A stretch of DNA of 64,000 nt from Mumia sp050632745 (GCF_050632745.1 NZ_JBODSD010000001.1:1612001-1676000); one strand, 5' to 3'; counted from the first letter of the stretch, positions 1 to 9,407 are shown. A program made the numbers and translations. The notes: generated by a model from the letters alone, not told the origin.

Positions 1-334
1 GCGCCCGCTGATGGGGGCCGTCGCGGCCGAGCTCGCCGACGTCGTCGTGGTGACCGACGACAACCCGCGCAGCGAGGACCCGGCCGCGATCCGCGCCGCC
101 GTGCTGGCCGGCGCGCAGAGCGCCGACCTGGCCGGTGCGGCAGCGACGCTGGTCGAGATCGGCGACCGGCGCGAGGCGATCGCGCACGCCGTCGACGCGG
201 CCCGCCCCGGTGACGTGGTGGTGGTGGCCGGCAAGGGGCACGAGCGCGGCCAGGTCGTCGGCGACGTGGTCCACCCGTTCGACGACCGCGAGGTCCTCGA
301 GGAGCTCCTGCGCGGACGGGGGAGAGAAGCGTGA
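1..334 (+). CDS. murE: MurE, UDP-MurNAc-tripeptide synthetase (C-terminal end only)
   Basis: Cytoplasmic ligase that adds the third stem-peptide residue to UDP-MurNAc-L-Ala-D-Glu. Only the last 110 or so codons are present; the frame is open from base 2, so the gene begins before the window. Two family landmarks are visible: TDDNPRSEDP, which contains the DNPR motif typical of enzymes that take diaminopimelate, and the GKGHE block near the C-terminus. The stop codon overlaps the GTG start of murF by 4 bp, as expected for translational coupling in a dcw cluster. Identity is secure from motif plus context; the N-terminal and ATP-binding domains cannot be checked here. Confidence 0.93.
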   Translation, partial: RPLMGAVAAELADVVVVTDDNPRSEDPAAIRAAVLAGAQSADLAGAAATLVEIGDRREAIAHAVDAARPGDVVVVAGKGHERGQVVGDVVHPFDDREVLEELLRGRGREA

Positions 335-1722
335 TCGCCACGTCCCTCACGCGGGTCGCCGAGATCGTCGGCGGCACGGCGTACGAGGCCGACGGCGTCG
401 TCGTCACCGGACCCGCCACGCTCGACTCGCGCGCCGTCACGACCGGCGGCCTGTTCGTCGCGGTCCAGGGGGAGCACGTCGACGGCCACGCCTACGCCTC
501 CGCCGCCCTCCGCGCCGGTGCCGCCGCGGTGCTGGCGGAGCGGACGGTCGAGGGCCCCTGCGTCGTGGTCGACGACGTCCCCCGGGCGCTCGGCCTGCTC
601 GCCGCCGACGTGCGCGGGCGCCTCGACGGGTGCACCGTCGTCGGCGTCACCGGCTCGCAGGGCAAGACGAGCGTGAAGGACCTCCTGGCCCAGGTGCTGT
701 CCCGCGGCGCCGCCACCGTCGCGACCGCCGGCAACTACAACAACGAGCTCGGTGTGCCGCTCACGGTGCTGCGCGCCGAGGAGACCACGCGCTTCCTGGT
801 GGTCGAGATGGGTGCGCGCGCCCTGGGCAACATCGCCGAGCTGTGCGCGATCGCGCGTCCCGACTTCGGCGCGGTGCTCAACGTCGGGAGCGCCCACCTG
901 GGCGAGTTCGGGTCGGTGGAGACGATCGCCCGCACGAAGGGCGAGCTCGTCGAGGCGCTGCCCGCCGACGGAGTCGCCGTCCTCAACGCCGACGACCCGA
1001 CCGTGGCCGCGATGCGCAGCAGGACGGCCGCACGGGTCGTGACGTACGGCGCTGCCGCGGACGCGGACGTCGCGGTGCACGACCTCGTGGTCGGGGCGGA
1101 CGGCGAGCCGCGGTTCCGTCTCGTGGCCGGCGGAGAGGGCGTGGACGTCCACGTCCCGCTGCTCGGTGCCCACCAGGCCTCCAACGCCGCCGCCGCCACC
1201 GCGGTCGCCCTCGCGGTCGGCCTCGACCTCGCGACCGTCGCCGACGCGCTGCGGTCGGTCGTGACCCGCTCGTCGTGGCGGATGGAGCGCCTGGTGCGCG
1301 AGGACGGTCTCGTCCTGGTCAACGACGCCTACAACGCCAACCCCGAGTCGACCGCCGCCGCCCTGCGCGCGGTGGTCGCGATGCGCGGCGAGGGCAGGGT
1401 GGTCGCCGTCCTCGGCGAGATGCTCGAGCTCGGCGGTGCGACGCACCAGGCACACCTCGACGTTGGTACTCTCGCGGCGGACCTCGGTGTCACCCACGTG
1501 GTCGCCGTCGGACCGGGCGCACGTCCGGTCCACGAGGCGGCGCTCGCGGCGGGAGGGGACTCCGTCGCCGTCGACGACGTCTCCGACGCCGTCGCATGGC
1601 TGCGGTCGTACGCCGGCGCGGGTGACGTCGTGCTGGTGAAGGCCTCTCGAGCGAGCGGCCTGGAGCGGGTGGCGGCAGCCCTGATGTCCGCCCCGGAGGA
1701 CGAAGGGAACGACGGTCGATGA
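331..1722 (+). CDS. murF: MurF, UDP-MurNAc-tripeptide:D-Ala-D-Ala ligase
   Basis: Adds D-Ala-D-Ala to the UDP-MurNAc-tripeptide, completing the pentapeptide precursor in the cytoplasm. The 463-residue length is normal. The N-terminal substrate-binding domain carries TLDSRAV near residues 30-36, and the ATP P-loop TGSQGKTSVKD lies near residues 107-117. NDAYNANPES in the C-terminal half is the characteristic MurF block. The GTG start overlaps the murE stop (GTGA) and the stop overlaps the mraY start (ATGA), so it sits inside a tightly coupled operon. Confidence 0.96.
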   Translation: MIATSLTRVAEIVGGTAYEADGVVVTGPATLDSRAVTTGGLFVAVQGEHVDGHAYASAALRAGAAAVLAERTVEGPCVVVDDVPRALGLLAADVRGRLDGCTVVGVTGSQGKTSVKDLLAQVLSRGAATVATAGNYNNELGVPLTVLRAEETTRFLVVEMGARALGNIAELCAIARPDFGAVLNVGSAHLGEFGSVETIARTKGELVEALPADGVAVLNADDPTVAAMRSRTAARVVTYGAAADADVAVHDLVVGADGEPRFRLVAGGEGVDVHVPLLGAHQASNAAAATAVALAVGLDLATVADALRSVVTRSSWRMERLVREDGLVLVNDAYNANPESTAAALRAVVAMRGEGRVVAVLGEMLELGGATHQAHLDVGTLAADLGVTHVVAVGPGARPVHEAALAAGGDSVAVDDVSDAVAWLRSYAGAGDVVLVKASRASGLERVAAALMSAPEDEGNDGR

Positions 1723-2783
1723 GGGCCATTCTGATCGCCAGCGGTTTCGGGCTGATCGGCACGCTGCTCGGCACGCCGCTGGCGATCCGCCTGCTCGTAC
1801 GCAAGGGCTACGGGCAGCTGATCCGCGACGACGGCCCGACCTCGCACCACACCAAGCGCGGCACCCCGACGATGGGTGGCCTGGTCATCATCATCTCGGT
1901 GGTGCTCGCCTACGCGCTCGCGAAGCTGATCACGGGCAGCGCCCCGACGGCTTCGGCGCTGCTCCTGCTCTACCTGTTCGTCGGGCTCGGGCTGGTCGGC
2001 TTCCTCGACGACTACATCAAGGTCATCAAGCAGCGCAGCCTCGGCCTGCGGTCCAAGGCCAAGCTGGCCGGGCAGGCGATCGTGGCGCTGAGCTTCGCGA
2101 TGCTGGCGCTGAACTTCCCCGACGCCAACGGCCGCACCCCGATCTCCGAGGGCATCTCGTTCATCCGTGACATCCCCGGGTGGACGCTGCCGGCGGCGGT
2201 GATCGTGGTGTGGGTGCTGGTGATGATCTGGGGCACCAGCAACGCCGTGAACCTGACCGACGGCCTGGACGGTCTCGCCACCGGCGCGTCGGTGATGATC
2301 TTCGGTGCCTACATGCTCATCAACCTCTGGCAGAGCAACCAGTCCTGCGCCTTCAACCCAGGACCGAAGTGCTACGACGTCCGCGACCCGCTGGACCTCG
2401 CCGTCGTCGCGGCCGCGCTCACCGGCGCGTGCTTCGGGTTCCTCTGGTGGAACGCGTCGCCGGCCAAGATCTTCATGGGCGACACCGGCTCCCTCTCGCT
2501 GGGCGGTGCGATCGCCGGGTTCGCGATCATGACCCGCACCGAGGTCCTCCTCCTGGTGCTCGCCGGGCTCCCCGTGATCATCACGCTGTCGGTGATCCTG
2601 CAGGTCGGCTGGTTCAAGATGTCGGGCGGCAAGCGGTTGTTCCGGATGGCCCCGCTGCAGCACCACTTCGAGCTGATGGGCTGGGCCGAGATCACGATCG
2701 TGGTCCGCTTCTGGATCATCAGCGGCCTCTTCGTGGCGCTCGGCCTCGGCATCTTCTACTCCGAGTGGGTCAGCGGCCTGTGA
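1719..2783 (+). CDS. mraY: MraY, phospho-MurNAc-pentapeptide translocase
   Basis: Integral membrane enzyme that moves phospho-MurNAc-pentapeptide from UDP onto undecaprenyl phosphate, making lipid I. The 354-residue protein is mostly hydrophobic, with about ten predicted membrane segments. Family signatures are present: FLDDYIKV (the Asp pair), NAVNLTDGLDGLA, and MGDTGSLSLGG, which hold the Mg2+ and active-site aspartates. The ATG overlaps the murF stop, and the stop TGA overlaps the murD GTG by 4 bp. Confidence 0.97.
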   Translation: MRAILIASGFGLIGTLLGTPLAIRLLVRKGYGQLIRDDGPTSHHTKRGTPTMGGLVIIISVVLAYALAKLITGSAPTASALLLLYLFVGLGLVGFLDDYIKVIKQRSLGLRSKAKLAGQAIVALSFAMLALNFPDANGRTPISEGISFIRDIPGWTLPAAVIVVWVLVMIWGTSNAVNLTDGLDGLATGASVMIFGAYMLINLWQSNQSCAFNPGPKCYDVRDPLDLAVVAAALTGACFGFLWWNASPAKIFMGDTGSLSLGGAIAGFAIMTRTEVLLLVLAGLPVIITLSVILQVGWFKMSGGKRLFRMAPLQHHFELMGWAEITIVVRFWIISGLFVALGLGIFYSEWVSGL

Positions 2784-4249
2784 CCGGCGGGCCCGACGTC
2801 GACCTGCTGGGCCGGCTCGACTCCTGGGAGGGCGTGCACGCGGTCGTCGCCGGACTCGGGGCGAGCGGGTACGCCGCCGCGGACGCGCTCGTCCAGGTCG
2901 GCGCACGCGTCACCATCCTCGACGACGGCGACGGCGACCTCCTGCGTGAGCGGGCCGGCATCCTCGAGGTGCTCGGCGCCGAGGTGCGGCTGGGCGCCGG
3001 GGCGACGGCGACGCTGCCGGACGATGCCACGCTCCTGGTCCCGTACCCCGGCCTCCCGCCGCGGACCCCGATCGTCGCCGAGGCGGTCGCGGGCGGCGTC
3101 GCGGTGTGGTCCGAGCCCGAGCTGGCCTGGCGGCTGCGCGCTCCCGGTGCGGCGCCGTGGCTGGCGGTCACCGGCACCAACGGCAAGACGACGACCGTCC
3201 AGATGCTCGCCTCGATCCTCCGCGCCGCCGGGTTGCGGGCGCCTGCGGTGGGCAACATCGGCGTACCCGTGACGGAGGCGGTGATGGACCCGACCGGCTA
3301 CGACGTGCTCGCGGTCGAGCTGTCGAGCTTCCAGCTGCACTTCGCCGACCGGATCGCGTGCGAGGCCTCGGCCGTCCTCAACGTCGCCGACGACCATCTC
3401 GACTGGCACGGCGGCGCCGCCGACTACGCCCGGGACAAGGGGCGCGTCTACGAGCACGTGGAGCGCGCGTGCGTCTACAACACCGCCGACCCGCAGACCG
3501 AGCGCCTGGTCCGCGAGGCCGACGTGCAGGAGGGGGCGCGCGCCATCGGGTTCACCCTCGGCGTGCCGTCGGTGGGCATGCTCGGGATGGTCGACGACGT
3601 GCTCGCCGACCGCGCGTTCGTGCCCGAGCGCACGACCAGCGCCGCCGAGCTGGCCACGCTGGGCGACCTCGCAGGCCCGGCGGGGGAGCCGCCCGCACCG
3701 CACGTGGTCGCCAACGCGCTCGCGGCGGCGGCGCTGGCCCGCGCCCACGGCGTGGCCCCGGTCGCCGTGCGCGAGGGACTGCGGGCGTACGAGCCCGGCG
3801 CGCACCGCATCCAGCAGGTGGCCGAGGTCGACGGCGTCACCTACGTCGACGACTCGAAGGCGACCAACCCGCACGCGGCGCTGGGGTCGCTGCTCGCGTA
3901 CCCGTCGGTCGTCTGGGTGGCCGGCGGACAGGCCAAGGGCACGACGTTCGACGAGCTCGTCACGCGCACCCGTGACCGGCTGCGGGCGGCGGTCCTGGTC
4001 GGCGCCGACCGCGCCGTGATCCATGACGCGTTGCGGCGACACGCGCCGGAGGTGCCCGTCGTCGAGGTCGATGCGGGCAAGGATGTGCTCATGGACCGCG
4101 TCGTGGACGCGGCAGCAGGGTTCGCCCGGGCGGGCGACACCGTGCTGCTCGCCCCGGGGTGCGCGTCCTTGGACCAGTTCACGAGCTACGCCGAGCGAGG
4201 CGACTCCTTCGCCGCAGCCGTGGCCAGGCACCGCGCGACGCGGGGGTGA
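2780..4249 (+). CDS. murD: MurD, UDP-MurNAc-L-Ala:D-Glu ligase
   Basis: Cytoplasmic ATP-dependent ligase adding D-glutamate to UDP-MurNAc-L-Ala. I start it at GTG 2780, overlapping the mraY stop by 4 bp; the same frame runs open far upstream but inside mraY. Length is then 489 residues. The N-terminal Rossmann-like domain starts VVAGLGASGYAAA (about 22-34), the P-loop TGTNGKTT is at about 131-138, and YVDDSKATNPHA marks the C-terminal ligase domain. The block usually written SPGLP reads YPGLPP here, a small deviation. Part of the coupled mur operon. Confidence 0.96.
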   Translation: MTGGPDVDLLGRLDSWEGVHAVVAGLGASGYAAADALVQVGARVTILDDGDGDLLRERAGILEVLGAEVRLGAGATATLPDDATLLVPYPGLPPRTPIVAEAVAGGVAVWSEPELAWRLRAPGAAPWLAVTGTNGKTTTVQMLASILRAAGLRAPAVGNIGVPVTEAVMDPTGYDVLAVELSSFQLHFADRIACEASAVLNVADDHLDWHGGAADYARDKGRVYEHVERACVYNTADPQTERLVREADVQEGARAIGFTLGVPSVGMLGMVDDVLADRAFVPERTTSAAELATLGDLAGPAGEPPAPHVVANALAAAALARAHGVAPVAVREGLRAYEPGAHRIQQVAEVDGVTYVDDSKATNPHAALGSLLAYPSVVWVAGGQAKGTTFDELVTRTRDRLRAAVLVGADRAVIHDALRRHAPEVPVVEVDAGKDVLMDRVVDAAAGFARAGDTVLLAPGCASLDQFTSYAERGDSFAAAVARHRATRG

Positions 4250-4287
4250 CCCCGCCGCCCGGCGAGCAGACGATCGGGAGGCGACAA

Positions 4288-5577
4288 GTGGCGAGGTCCG
4301 GCAGGCAGACGTGGGCCGCGTCCCTGCGCGACACCCTCGAGAAGCCGCTCACGTCGTACTACCTGGTGCTCGCCCTGTCAGGCCTCCTGATCGGCTTCGG
4401 CATGGTGATGGTGCTGAGCGCCAGCTCGGTCACGTCGTACCAGAACAGCGGCAACCCGTACGCGATCGCGGCGCGCCAGGCCGGGTTCCTCGTCGTCGCG
4501 CTCGTCCTCGGCCTGATCGCCTGGAAGATGCCGCTGCGACCGCTCCGGTGGTGCGTCTACCCGCTGCTCCTGCTCGCCCTGGTGCTGCTCGCCCTGACCT
4601 TCACCCCGTTGGGCTACGAGGTCCGCGGCAACCAGAACTGGCTGAACTTCGGGGGCCCGTTCCTCATCCAGCCGTCCGAGATCGCCAAGCTCGCGATCGT
4701 GCTGTGGACCGCCGACCTCTTCGCGCGCAAGCAGCGCCTGCTGCGCGACCCCAAGCACGTGCTGATCCCGATGCTGCCGGTCACCGGCTTCGTCGCGATG
4801 CTCGTCGTGCTGCAGCGCGACCTCGGGACGGCGCTCGTCCTGTTCGCGATCATCCTGGGACTGCTGTTCGTCGCGGGGCTGCCCGGGCGCGTCTTCCTCA
4901 TCGCGCTCCTCGGCACCGCCGCGCTCGCGCTGTACTTCGTCCAGTCCAGCGACGAGCGGATCAAGCGCATCACGTCGTTCACCGACCCGTTCGCCGACGC
5001 CCAGGGCAGCGGCTACCAGGCGGCCCACGGGCTGATGGGGCTGGCGACCGGGCAGTGGCTCGGCGTGGGTCTCGGCGGCAGCCGCCAGAAGTGGGGCTCG
5101 CTCCCGGGCGCCCACACCGACTTCGTGTTCGCGGTGATCGGCGAGGAGCTCGGGCTGGTGGGCGCGCTGAGCGTGCTGCTGCTCTTCGGGCTCCTCGCGT
5201 ACGTCGGGTTCCGCATCGCACGACGGGCCCAGGACCCCTTCGCCCGCTACGCCGCCGCCGGCATCACCGTGTGGCTGATGGTCCAGGCGATCATCAACAT
5301 CGGCATGGTCCTCGGCATGCTGCCGGTCATCGGCATCCCGCTGCCCCTCATCTCGTACGGTGGGTCTGCGCTGGTCCCGACCGTGGTCGCGCTCGCGCTG
5401 CTCGCGAACTTCGCGCGCACCGAACCCGGCGCGGAGGCGGCCCTGCGAGCGCACCGACGGCGGCGTGCCAGCGGTCGTGCCGCAGGCGGTACGGTGCGGC
5501 TGCACGACTCCACGCTGAGCAACCCCACGAGCACAGCCCCACGACCTGTCGGACGGACCGTCCGCGAGGAAGGATGA
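4288..5577 (+). CDS. ftsW: FtsW, septal peptidoglycan glycosyltransferase (SEDS family)
   Basis: Membrane-embedded lipid II polymerase that works with the septal transpeptidase FtsI. GTG 4288 is chosen because GGGAGG lies about 6 nt before it; another in-frame GTG at 4246, overlapping the murD stop, is possible and would add 14 residues. The 429-residue protein has about ten hydrophobic segments. SEDS landmarks include NQNWLNFGG...QPSEIAK, LQRDLGTALV, and the C-terminal GIPLPLISYGGSA. The C-terminus is a basic cytoplasmic tail of about 50 residues. It lies between murD and murG, the usual dcw position. Confidence 0.95.
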   Translation: MARSGRQTWAASLRDTLEKPLTSYYLVLALSGLLIGFGMVMVLSASSVTSYQNSGNPYAIAARQAGFLVVALVLGLIAWKMPLRPLRWCVYPLLLLALVLLALTFTPLGYEVRGNQNWLNFGGPFLIQPSEIAKLAIVLWTADLFARKQRLLRDPKHVLIPMLPVTGFVAMLVVLQRDLGTALVLFAIILGLLFVAGLPGRVFLIALLGTAALALYFVQSSDERIKRITSFTDPFADAQGSGYQAAHGLMGLATGQWLGVGLGGSRQKWGSLPGAHTDFVFAVIGEELGLVGALSVLLLFGLLAYVGFRIARRAQDPFARYAAAGITVWLMVQAIINIGMVLGMLPVIGIPLPLISYGGSALVPTVVALALLANFARTEPGAEAALRAHRRRRASGRAAGGTVRLHDSTLSNPTSTAPRPVGRTVREEG

Positions 5578-5580
5578 TCG

Positions 5581-6681
5581 GTGGCGCCACGCGTCCTCCT
5601 GGCCGGCGGAGGCACCGCCGGCCACACCTCACCCCTGCTGGCGACCGCGGCCGCGGTACGCAGGATCGAGCCCGAGGCGGAGATCACCGCCCTCGGCACC
5701 CCCAAGGGGCTGGAGGTGACCCTCGTCCCGCAGGCGGGCTACCCCCTCGAGCTCGTCCCGGCCGTGCCGCTGCCGCGCAGCCTGAGCACGGAGCTGCTGC
5801 GGGTGCCGGGCAGGCTGGCGGGGACCGTCAAGGCGACGGGTGAGGTCTTCGACCGGGTGCGCCCCGACGTGGTGGTCGGGTTCGGCGGCTACGTGTCGGT
5901 GCCGGCGTACCTGGTCGCGCGCAAGCGCAAGGTCCCGATCGTGGTGCACGAGCAGAACGCCCTGCCCGGCATCGCCAACAAGCTGGGAGCCCGGTTCACC
6001 TCGCACGTCTTCACCAGCTTCCCCGAGACGCCGCTGCCGCACGCGCGCTACATCGGCCTGCCGATGCGCGAGCAGATCGCGCGCCTCGATCGCCCGGCCG
6101 AGCGGGCGGAGGCGCGGCGCACGTTCGGGCTCGACCCCGACCTGCCGACGCTGCTGGTCACCGGCGGCTCGCAGGGTGCGCGGCGGATCAACCAGGCCGT
6201 GTCCGGCGCCGCCGACGAGCTCGCCGCCGCCGGGGTCCAGGTGCTGCACGCCGCCGGCCGGGTCGAGGAGGCCCAGGTCGAGCGCACGCCCGGCCAGCCG
6301 CCGTACGTGACGCTGCCCTTCATCGACCGCATCGACCTCGCGTACGCCGCCGCCGACGCGATCGTCTGCCGCTCCGGCGCCAACACGGTGGCCGAGGTCG
6401 CCGCGGTCGGGCTGCCCGCGGTGTTCGTGCCGCTCCCGATCGGCAACGGCGAGCAGGCGCTCAACGCGCACCCCGTGGTCGGTGCCGGGGGAGGCATCCT
6501 CGTGGACGACGCGGCGCTGACGCCGGAGTGGGTCGCGACCGCCGTGGTCTCGTTGCTGCGCGACGCGGACCGCCTCGCGAAGATGTCCGCCGCGGCCTCC
6601 GACCTCATGCCGCGCGACGCCGACGAGGTGCTCGCCAAGGTCGTGATCGACGCCGCCGCCGGCGAGGCGGAGCAGGGATGA
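5581..6681 (+). CDS. murG: MurG, UDP-GlcNAc:lipid I N-acetylglucosaminyltransferase
   Basis: Peripheral inner-leaflet GT-B glycosyltransferase that converts lipid I to lipid II. The 366-residue protein starts MAPRVLLAGGGTAGHTSPLLA, with the glycine-rich loop GGGTAGH at about 9-15. VVGFGGYVS, HEQNALPG and TGGSQGARRIN follow in the expected order, and the C-terminal donor site reads CRSGANTVAEVAAVGLPAV. The GTG start lies 3 nt after the ftsW stop, behind GAGGAAGGAT. The stop overlaps the murC ATG by 4 bp. Confidence 0.96.
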   Translation: MAPRVLLAGGGTAGHTSPLLATAAAVRRIEPEAEITALGTPKGLEVTLVPQAGYPLELVPAVPLPRSLSTELLRVPGRLAGTVKATGEVFDRVRPDVVVGFGGYVSVPAYLVARKRKVPIVVHEQNALPGIANKLGARFTSHVFTSFPETPLPHARYIGLPMREQIARLDRPAERAEARRTFGLDPDLPTLLVTGGSQGARRINQAVSGAADELAAAGVQVLHAAGRVEEAQVERTPGQPPYVTLPFIDRIDLAYAAADAIVCRSGANTVAEVAAVGLPAVFVPLPIGNGEQALNAHPVVGAGGGILVDDAALTPEWVATAVVSLLRDADRLAKMSAAASDLMPRDADEVLAKVVIDAAAGEAEQG

Positions 6682-8102
6682 GGATCGACGTCCCGGAGCG
6701 AATCGAGGCGGCCGAGGACCTCGGCGTGGTCCACCTCGTCGGCATCGGCGGCGCGGGTCTCTCCGCGATCGCGCGGATCATGCTCGAGCGCGGCATCGCC
6801 GTGCAGGGCAGCGACGCGGCCGACTCCCCGCTCCTGCGCGCGCTCGAGCGCGACGGCGCGACCGTGACGGTCGGGCAGGCCGCCGACAACCTCGCCGGCG
6901 CCGACACGGTCATCGCCACCACCGCCGTCCGGGAGGACAATCCCGAGATCGTCGCGGCCCTCGAGCGCGGGCTGCGCCTCTACCCGCGCTCGGCCGGACT
7001 GCAGTCGGTGATGATCGGCCGCGACGTGGTCGCGGTGGCCGGCACCCACGGCAAGACGACGACGACCTCGATGCTGACCACGGCGCTGGTCCAGGCAGGG
7101 CTCGACCCGTCGTACGCGATCGGCGCGCCGGTCGCCTCGCTGGGGACCAACGCGCACGCCGGCGCCGGCCGCTGGTTCGTCGCGGAGGCCGACGAGAGCG
7201 ACGGGGCCTTCCTGGTCTACGAGCCTTATGGCGCCGTGGTCACCAACGTCGACGCGGACCACCTCGACGTCTGGGGCACCCCGGAGGCGTACGAGCGGGC
7301 CTTCGCACAGTTCGTCGACCGCGTGGCGGCGGACGGGTTCGTCGTCCTGTGCGTCGACGACCCCGGCGCGGCCACGCTCGCGCGGCGCGCCGAGGAGCGC
7401 GGGCTGCGCGTCGTCCGCGCGGGGCTCGGTGAGGGGACGGACCTGCGCGGCACCGACCTGACCACCGAAGGCGGCGGCACCGCGTTCACCGTCGTCCGCG
7501 CGGGGAAGACCCTCGGACGCGTCACCTTGCAGGTGCCCGGGGAGCACTACGTCGTCGACGCGCTCGGAGCCCTCGGCGCGGCGCTGGAGTGCGGGGCGTC
7601 GTTCGAGGACGCCGCCGCCGGGCTCGCCGCGTACGGCGGGGCGAGCCGGCGGATGGAGCTGGTCGGCTCCGCCGCGGGCGTGCGCGTGTACGACTCGTAC
7701 GCGCACCACCCGGTCGAGATCGCCGGCGACCTCCAGGCCGCGCGGGCGCTGTCCGGCGAGGGCCGCGTCGTCGTGGCCTTCCAGCCGCACCTGGTGAGCC
7801 GTACGCGGATCTTCGGTGCGGCGATGGGCGAGGCCTTGAGCGCCGCCGACGAGGTCGTCGTGACCGACATCTACCTCGCGCGCGAGGACGCCGACCCCGA
7901 GGTCACGTCGGCCCTGGTGCGCGACACGGTGCGGCTGCCTGCCGACCGCGTGCACGCGGGCGACCCGCTCGACGTGCTCGACGCGCAGCTCGCGGCGCTG
8001 GCCCGTCCGGGCGACCTCGTGCTGCTGCTCGGTGCGGGCGACATCACGACCGTCGGGCCGCGCCTCGCCGCGCGCCTGGAGGAGAGGGACGCGCAGTCGT
8101 GA
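6678..8102 (+). CDS. murC: MurC, UDP-MurNAc:L-alanine ligase
   Basis: Adds L-alanine to UDP-MurNAc, the first stem-peptide residue. ATG 6678 overlaps the murG stop and gives 474 residues. The N-terminal nucleotide-binding loop is GIGGAGLSAIARIM. The ATP P-loop is GTHGKTTTTSM, followed by the EADESDGAF substrate block and the C-terminal YDSYAHHPVEI motif typical of MurC. The stop overlaps the ftsQ GTG by 4 bp. The same frame is open upstream inside murG, but that part has no family similarity. Confidence 0.96.
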   Translation: MRIDVPERIEAAEDLGVVHLVGIGGAGLSAIARIMLERGIAVQGSDAADSPLLRALERDGATVTVGQAADNLAGADTVIATTAVREDNPEIVAALERGLRLYPRSAGLQSVMIGRDVVAVAGTHGKTTTTSMLTTALVQAGLDPSYAIGAPVASLGTNAHAGAGRWFVAEADESDGAFLVYEPYGAVVTNVDADHLDVWGTPEAYERAFAQFVDRVAADGFVVLCVDDPGAATLARRAEERGLRVVRAGLGEGTDLRGTDLTTEGGGTAFTVVRAGKTLGRVTLQVPGEHYVVDALGALGAALECGASFEDAAAGLAAYGGASRRMELVGSAAGVRVYDSYAHHPVEIAGDLQAARALSGEGRVVVAFQPHLVSRTRIFGAAMGEALSAADEVVVTDIYLAREDADPEVTSALVRDTVRLPADRVHAGDPLDVLDAQLAALARPGDLVLLLGAGDITTVGPRLAARLEERDAQS

Positions 8103-8815
8103 CGGTCACGGACCGGTTCGCCGGGCGGCGCTGGAGGGCGCGGCTCCGGCGGCTGCGTCCGTACCTGGTCGCCGCCGCCGTCCTGGCGGTGGTCGGCGTC
8201 GGCACCTGGGTCGTGCTGGAGACGCCGGTCCTCGGCGCCCACACCGTCGACGTCCGCGGGACGAGCACGGTGCCGTCCGCCGTGGTGCGGGCGAGCGCCG
8301 AGGTCGAGGAGGGCCAGCCGCTCGCGCGGGTCGACCTCGACGCGATCCGCGAGCGCGTCGAGGAGATCCCGCAGCTGGCCACGGTCGACGTACGCCGTCA
8401 GTGGCCGCGCACGGTCGTCGTCGAGGTGGTCGAGCGGACGCCCGTGGCGCGGCTGGCCGGTGGGGAGGACGTCCGCCTCATCGATCCCGACGGCGTCGTC
8501 TACCCGCCGTCGGGCAAGGCGCCGTCCCGGCTCCCGCAGGTCGTCCTCACCGCGGGCTCCGGGCCCCGGGGCGAGGCGCTGAAGGAGGCGGCGGAGGCGG
8601 TCCGGGCGATGGACCGCACGCTCGCGCGGCGGGTGCGCGAGGTCCATGTGAGCAGCCGCGACGGGATCACGCTCGATCTCCGCGACGGCGCCGAGGTCGC
8701 CTGGGGGAGCGCGGACCACGCCGAGCTCAAGGCAGAGGTGCTGACGGCGCTGCTGCGCCAGAAGGCGAGCGCGTACGACGTGAGCGCGCCCGAGCGGCCC
8801 ACGATCCGGCCCTGA
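8099..8815 (+). CDS. ftsQ: FtsQ/DivIB, divisome protein with POTRA domain
   Basis: Bitopic membrane protein that links cytoplasmic and periplasmic divisome parts. GTG 8099 overlaps the murC stop and gives 238 residues. A basic cytoplasmic stretch (RRWRARLRRLRP) precedes one membrane segment at about 22-40. A POTRA domain follows (VDVRGTSTVPSAVVRASA...GQPLARVD), then the FtsQ beta domain, where RRQWPRTVVVEVVERTPVA is a recognisable block. It closes the murE-ftsQ run of overlapping genes. Confidence 0.93.
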   Translation: MTVTDRFAGRRWRARLRRLRPYLVAAAVLAVVGVGTWVVLETPVLGAHTVDVRGTSTVPSAVVRASAEVEEGQPLARVDLDAIRERVEEIPQLATVDVRRQWPRTVVVEVVERTPVARLAGGEDVRLIDPDGVVYPPSGKAPSRLPQVVLTAGSGPRGEALKEAAEAVRAMDRTLARRVREVHVSSRDGITLDLRDGAEVAWGSADHAELKAEVLTALLRQKASAYDVSAPERPTIRP

Positions 8816-8858
8816 CCCGGCGGCTCTCGCGCGAGTCGCGGGGTCCCTCGGGCGGGTG

Positions 8859-8864
8859 TAGTTT
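8859..8864 (+). promoter_or_regulatory. -10-like box TAGTTT, 6 nt before a start codon
   Basis: TAGTTT is followed by 6 nt and the ATG at 8871. If it is a -10 element, transcription would begin at or next to the start codon, giving a leaderless mRNA for the small membrane gene. No good -35 is visible. It belongs to a pattern shared by ten genes in the window. Confidence 0.5.
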
Positions 8865-8870
8865 CCGGCC

Positions 8871-9305
8871 ATGGGCTCGAGGACCACGGGCGGCGCGGTC
8901 GCGATCGGCATCGCGCAGTGCCTGCTGCTCGCCCTCGGCTCGCTGGTCGTGGTGACCTGGTCGTTCCTGGAGCTGACCAAGCGTCTCGCGCTCTCGACGG
9001 AGCCGCTGTCGGCCGACCAGGTGCTCTTCTGGTCGCTCGTCGGAGGGACGGCCGTGCTCGTGCTCGCGAGCGTCGCCGCACTGATGCTCTGGCGGGGGAG
9101 GGCGGCCGGGTTCACGGTGCTCGGCCTCGCGTGGATCCCCGCCGCGCCGCTCGCGTGGACCACGGTCGCGTCGTACCTCGACCTGGTGGCCGACGACCGC
9201 ATGCCTGGCGTCGTCGCGGTCTCGCTGGTGCTCGCGGGGGCGAACGTCGTGCTCGGCTGGGTCCTGCGCACCGCGTCGCCGACCCGGCCGCCCGTCGCGA
9301 GCTGA
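8871..9305 (+). CDS. Small four-helix membrane protein between ftsQ and ftsZ, function unknown
   Basis: The 144-residue protein has four hydrophobic segments (about 8-33, 49-72, 78-104 and 111-132) joined by short loops and no recognisable catalytic motif. I do not recognise the family. It separates ftsQ from ftsZ, which are adjacent in most actinobacterial division clusters, and it appears to have its own promoter because a TAGTTT box lies 6 nt before the ATG. There is no Shine-Dalgarno sequence, which fits leaderless expression. Codon use matches the neighbours, so recent transfer is unlikely. A link to division is suggested only by position. Confidence 0.78.
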   Translation: MGSRTTGGAVAIGIAQCLLLALGSLVVVTWSFLELTKRLALSTEPLSADQVLFWSLVGGTAVLVLASVAALMLWRGRAAGFTVLGLAWIPAAPLAWTTVASYLDLVADDRMPGVVAVSLVLAGANVVLGWVLRTASPTRPPVAS

Positions 9306-9407
9306 CCGGGCGCGCGACGTCCCGGTGCACGCACGCTCGTCTTCGGTGACGACGTCGGCGGCGTGTCGGCGCAGGTCGGCGAGGTCCACCCCGTAAGTTC
9401 GTGCACA

